From positions 1 to 37,334 of the forward strand of contig JNEM01010363.1 of NCBI GenBank assembly GCA_000697335.1: a DNA stretch of 37,334 nt, written 5' to 3'. The DNA comes from Conidiobolus incongruus B7586. Lineage: Eukaryota > Entomophthoromycota > Entomophthoromycetes > Entomophthorales > Conidiobolaceae. The notes beneath the pieces were generated by a model. The model searched no databases. It had not been told where the DNA came from and saw only the letters and a program-made list of their open reading frames with translations. Both the position numbers and the translations under genes were made by a program. This document shows, in pieces, positions 34,494 to 37,334 of the stretch (positions are counted from its first letter, which is position 1; each line of letters starts with the position of its first letter).

Positions 34494-35121
34494 ATCGGAA
34501 TTATTGATTTATTTAATGATTTATATATATTTAAATCAATATTATTTTTAATAAAAATAGTTTCATTTTATTTCTTGTTTTATTGAATTATTTAATTAAT
34601 TTAATTTTATAATAGAATATCCTATTAATATATTAACTAATGATTTTTAATTTTTTATTTAATTTTACCTTATATTCTTATTTATTTTAAGACACAATTA
34701 AGCATTATATTTAATCTCTTGATTGAAATATCATATATCATATATTTTAAATTTATTGTGTTAAATACTCTGAAAAAATTTGTGAATTGCTGAAGTGTAT
34801 ATATTATTAATCAACCTAGAATCAAAATGTATATTTATCTGTAATACACACATTTATATTATTTTATATATTTTTACATCAACTTCAAACTAGATTTTAT
34901 TGTATTGTAAAAATATTGTAAAGGCTAAAATATAAGTAATAATAAGGTTAATTCTTTATTAAAAAGTAATTATAGGGAATAAATAGCAAATTTCAAAGAA
35001 TAAATAAGATTATATATCAGAGCTCTTTAGACAGTTTAGGTACAATGGATAATTAAATAATTGAGATTAATGAAAAAGAAAATATTTCAATTCATATTAT
35101 TTTAGTATATTAAATTTTAGA

Positions 35122-35144
35122 ATATATATATATATATATATATA
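35122..35144. repeat. (AT)n microsatellite
   Basis: About 11 AT units in the spacer 180 bp upstream of the tRNA-like gene. Confidence 0.9.
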
Positions 35145-35321
35145 CCAAAAATACAACTTTAAATCTAGATAAAGCAAAAATGCAATGTAAAAGAGAATGA
35201 AATAATAAAATAAATAATTGTGGAATAGAAGCTGATTTGCAAATGAATTTAACTAGAAAAGTTAAAATAAATATGTAAATATATCAACTTATATTTTGGT
35301 ATCAAAATGTGGATATATAAT

Positions 35322-35395
35322 GCTCCCATACCTCAGCTGGTTAGAGGCTGGTGCTAATAACACCAGGGACGCAGCTTCGATCTTTGTTGAGAGCA
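35322..35395 (+). tRNA. tRNA-Ile (anticodon AAT), possibly decayed
   Basis: The cloverleaf can be drawn: acceptor GCTCCCA/TGAGAGC (one C-A mismatch), D stem CCTC/GAGG with AGCTGGTTA loop, anticodon stem TGGTG/CACCA around CTAATAA (anticodon AAT, Ile), variable GGGAC, and T loop TTCGATC. No intron and no encoded CCA. The T stem GCAGC/TTTGT is poor: the conserved closing pair next to the T loop is C-T, and two of the other pairs are G-T. There is no T run of four or more directly downstream; the next is near 35424. It may be a tRNA pseudogene or a low-activity copy. Confidence 0.7.
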
Positions 35396-36960
35396 TTTCT
35401 TGAATATACCATTTATATATTATTTTCATTATTCATTTTAATATTATTTGTAATGTTTTTGAGTAGTAATGGGTATAAGTGTTTTAATATTGGTTTGTAT
35501 TTTTGATACAGTTTATAACCAAACAAAATATATATTAACTACATGTTATAAACATAAGTCGTAATTTTATAAAATTTCTTCAATTAGCCTCACTTTAAAA
35601 ATACATATTTGTAGTTTATATTAATAATATAATGCTGACTATAAAATGAAAATTATTGTTTGTTTTTATATAATCTTTTTGCGATTATTCAAATCTCTAA
35701 AGCAAACTCTAATACAATATTAAAATAAATATAATTATCTAGTATTAATATCCTTAAAAGTTTGAAATAATTATGTGGTGAATATGTAATACCTAATTAA
35801 AAGTAGCAACAGAAATTATAATCAAACGTGATTCATTTATATAATTTAGTCAATTATCAAATGAAAAAATTCGATTCAAACTAAATTCAGAAAATATTAA
35901 ATTTATTTTAAAGTCACACATATTTACATAAATACTAATGAACCATACTAACTCAAAATTACTTAAATCAATTGCATCAATCAAGATAAATATTATATAT
36001 TAAAACTATGTTACTAGTGTTTAGCTTTAATCATGTATTAATTAATTAGATAGAATATATGAATTTTTACTTAGCACTAATGTCTACATTAAAGCAGTGC
36101 AAAATAAATAGATTGTTGTTTACATATTTAAGTTAGTAACACTCATCTCTATAGTCACTTCATTTTAACAGAGCTATCATTAACTTGATGGATTGATAAT
36201 ATGTTTAATGAAAATTTAAAATATTGTTGATATCATATTCAAAACAATACATTAACTACATGGTATATTTGGAAATTGATAGATGAATTCCTATAGCCTA
36301 ACTTGTATTGTGCCATAGTTCTTAAAATAAATTTATAGTAAAGATCCTCCTATTTACTAGCTCCGATTGATGATTTAGACACTTACATTGATAACAAAAT
36401 CAAATAAAAGATTTGTTTAATTTTATATGTATAATAGCCAAATTTGAAATATTGTTTATATCAATCTCTTATACTTTGATATACAAAAATATATTAGCTT
36501 TTTATTAAATATCTTTAAAAAAATACGAATTGACAAATTATAATATCATTCCACAATATAATTTTGTAAATATTCAGTTTTTCAATAAGATAAATATTAT
36601 TACCATTTTTATAAGAAAATTTTGCCAAATGACATAACTAGAAAATATGAGACTTTCTAATGATTAGCAATATGGTTGATTATATTGTTATAATGATAGT
36701 TGATTAGTTTTTCAAAATTGAATCCTAAAGTATTTCAAACTGTTGTCGCGTGATTTGATGGAAAAACGAAAAGGGAATTATTTGGAATTTTGGATTTTCA
36801 TTAGTATATTGAAAGGCAAAATTATGAAATTCAGTAAATTGACGTAATTTTCAAAATAAAAGAACTTGATTGGAAAGAAATCAGGAATAATTTTCCCATA
36901 GTAACTAGATTTTCAAAATTAATAAGTGAATAAAATCTGAATAATATATTGATTTCAATA

Positions 36961-36967
36961 TATAAAA
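36961..36967 (+). promoter_or_regulatory. TATA box of the last gene
   Basis: TATAAAA 66 nt upstream of the ATG at 37027, a spacing like that of the GPN1 promoter. Confidence 0.5.
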
Positions 36968-37026
36968 GGAACTCAAGACAAATCTGATTTTTTATTAAAT
37001 TTAATTAAATTACTATTAATATCAAA

Positions 37027-37334
37027 ATGAGTTTACCGGAGCTTAGATTTGCTTCAAAATTAATTCAAGATCAATTAGTATCAGAAGTTGATGGTGTTAT
37101 TTACATTGTCGAAACTCTCGATCACTTGTACAGTACCTCTTCTCTTTTGAAAGATGCCAGTGGCGTTGAAGCTTTCAAATTTCTTGCTCAAGTGGACGAA
37201 GCATTTGGAAATGAACCCACTTTAGTTCACAATCCTCAAATTCCTGGAAGCAGAGCTATTGTCATTTTGACTGGTTCCCTTAATTCGGATGTTGATGACG
37301 TCAGAAGATTCTTTGAAGCTGCCAATAATGCTAC
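37027..37334 (+). CDS. N-terminal part of a possible M17 (leucyl aminopeptidase-like) protein, cut by window end
   Basis: From ATG the frame stays open for 102 codons to the window end, with no stop and no clear donor site. The region starts L-P-E-L-R-F-A-S-K-L, has D-G-V-I-Y-I-V-E-T-L, then P-G-S-R-A-I-V-I-L-T-G-S-L and D-V-D-D-V-R-R-F-F-E-A-A. An alternation of strands and a D-D-V-R-x-F-x-x-A-A helix after an R-x-I-x-x-x-T-G strand resembles the N-terminal domain of animal/fungal M17 aminopeptidase-like proteins, from memory. The catalytic domain with the metal-binding residues lies outside the window, so the assignment is tentative. Codon use is biased as in AMD1, suggesting good expression. 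A TATA box lies 66 nt upstream. Confidence 0.5.
   Translation, partial: MSLPELRFASKLIQDQLVSEVDGVIYIVETLDHLYSTSSLLKDASGVEAFKFLAQVDEAFGNEPTLVHNPQIPGSRAIVILTGSLNSDVDDVRRFFEAANNA

Larger units (their letters stand above)
34494..37026. other. 2.5-kb AT-rich spacer holding the tRNA-Ile-like gene
   Basis: Apart from the tRNA-like sequence (35322-35395), an (AT)n run at 35122-35144 and the TATA box at 36961, I see nothing here. A slightly less AT-rich stretch at 36740-36800 may be upstream promoter sequence of the last gene. Confidence 0.6.

Overview
The window looks like nuclear DNA of an early-diverging fungus. It is very AT-rich between genes, and its genes are split by short spliceosomal introns, mostly about 50-70 nt, with GTA-type donors and (T/C)AG acceptors. 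It carries fungus-typical genes: the chitin-synthase export chaperone CHS7, the mitochondrial Mg2+ carrier MME1 and a CENP-T with a histone fold. Stop codons are TAA, plus one TGA, so the standard code fits. I cannot fix the phylum from sequence alone; a zoopagomycete or entomophthoroid type lineage is a guess from base composition and gene structure.

Layout: 1-424 is the 3' end of a non-LTR (LINE) retrotransposon, followed by two adjacent hairpins. 771-2012 (+) is an MME1-like mitochondrial carrier. 2013-5061 has no intact gene but holds a coding-like decayed tract on the minus strand, a diverged direct repeat and a patch of nested inverted repeats. 5062-6325 (-) is the GPN-loop GTPase NPA3/GPN1 in 8 exons. 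7510-10341 (+) is CENP-T, convergent with 10577-13975 (-), a DH-PH RhoGEF in 11 exons. 13976-18911 is an AT desert with one promoter-plus-first-exon-like island near 17400-17740. 18912-21349 (+) is AMP deaminase. 21930-24163 (+) is an EST1/SMG6-like protein with a C-terminal PIN domain. 25557-26624 (+) is CHS7. 29761-30942 (+) is an intronless PLP-dependent aminotransferase of a type I associate with bacteria. 31662-34493 (+) is AP-1 gamma-adaptin. 35322-35395 (+) is a tRNA-Ile(AAT)-like gene with a weakened T arm. 37027 to the window end (+) is the start of a protein that may be an M17 leucyl aminopeptidase-like enzyme.

The genes do not form one pathway or cluster. They are ordinary eukaryotic housekeeping functions (RNA polymerase II assembly and import, kinetochore, Rho signalling, purine nucleotide balance, mRNA surveillance, chitin synthase export, clathrin traffic), each with its own promoter. 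I joined exons by hand; each model keeps a single open frame from ATG to stop and the exon lengths sum to a multiple of three. I saw no CRISPR, operon or clearly new multi-gene system. The items most worth a second look are the intronless aminotransferase with an altered PLP-site residue, the EST1-PIN protein, the orphan promoter/exon island and the structured repeat tract upstream of the GPN1 3' end.
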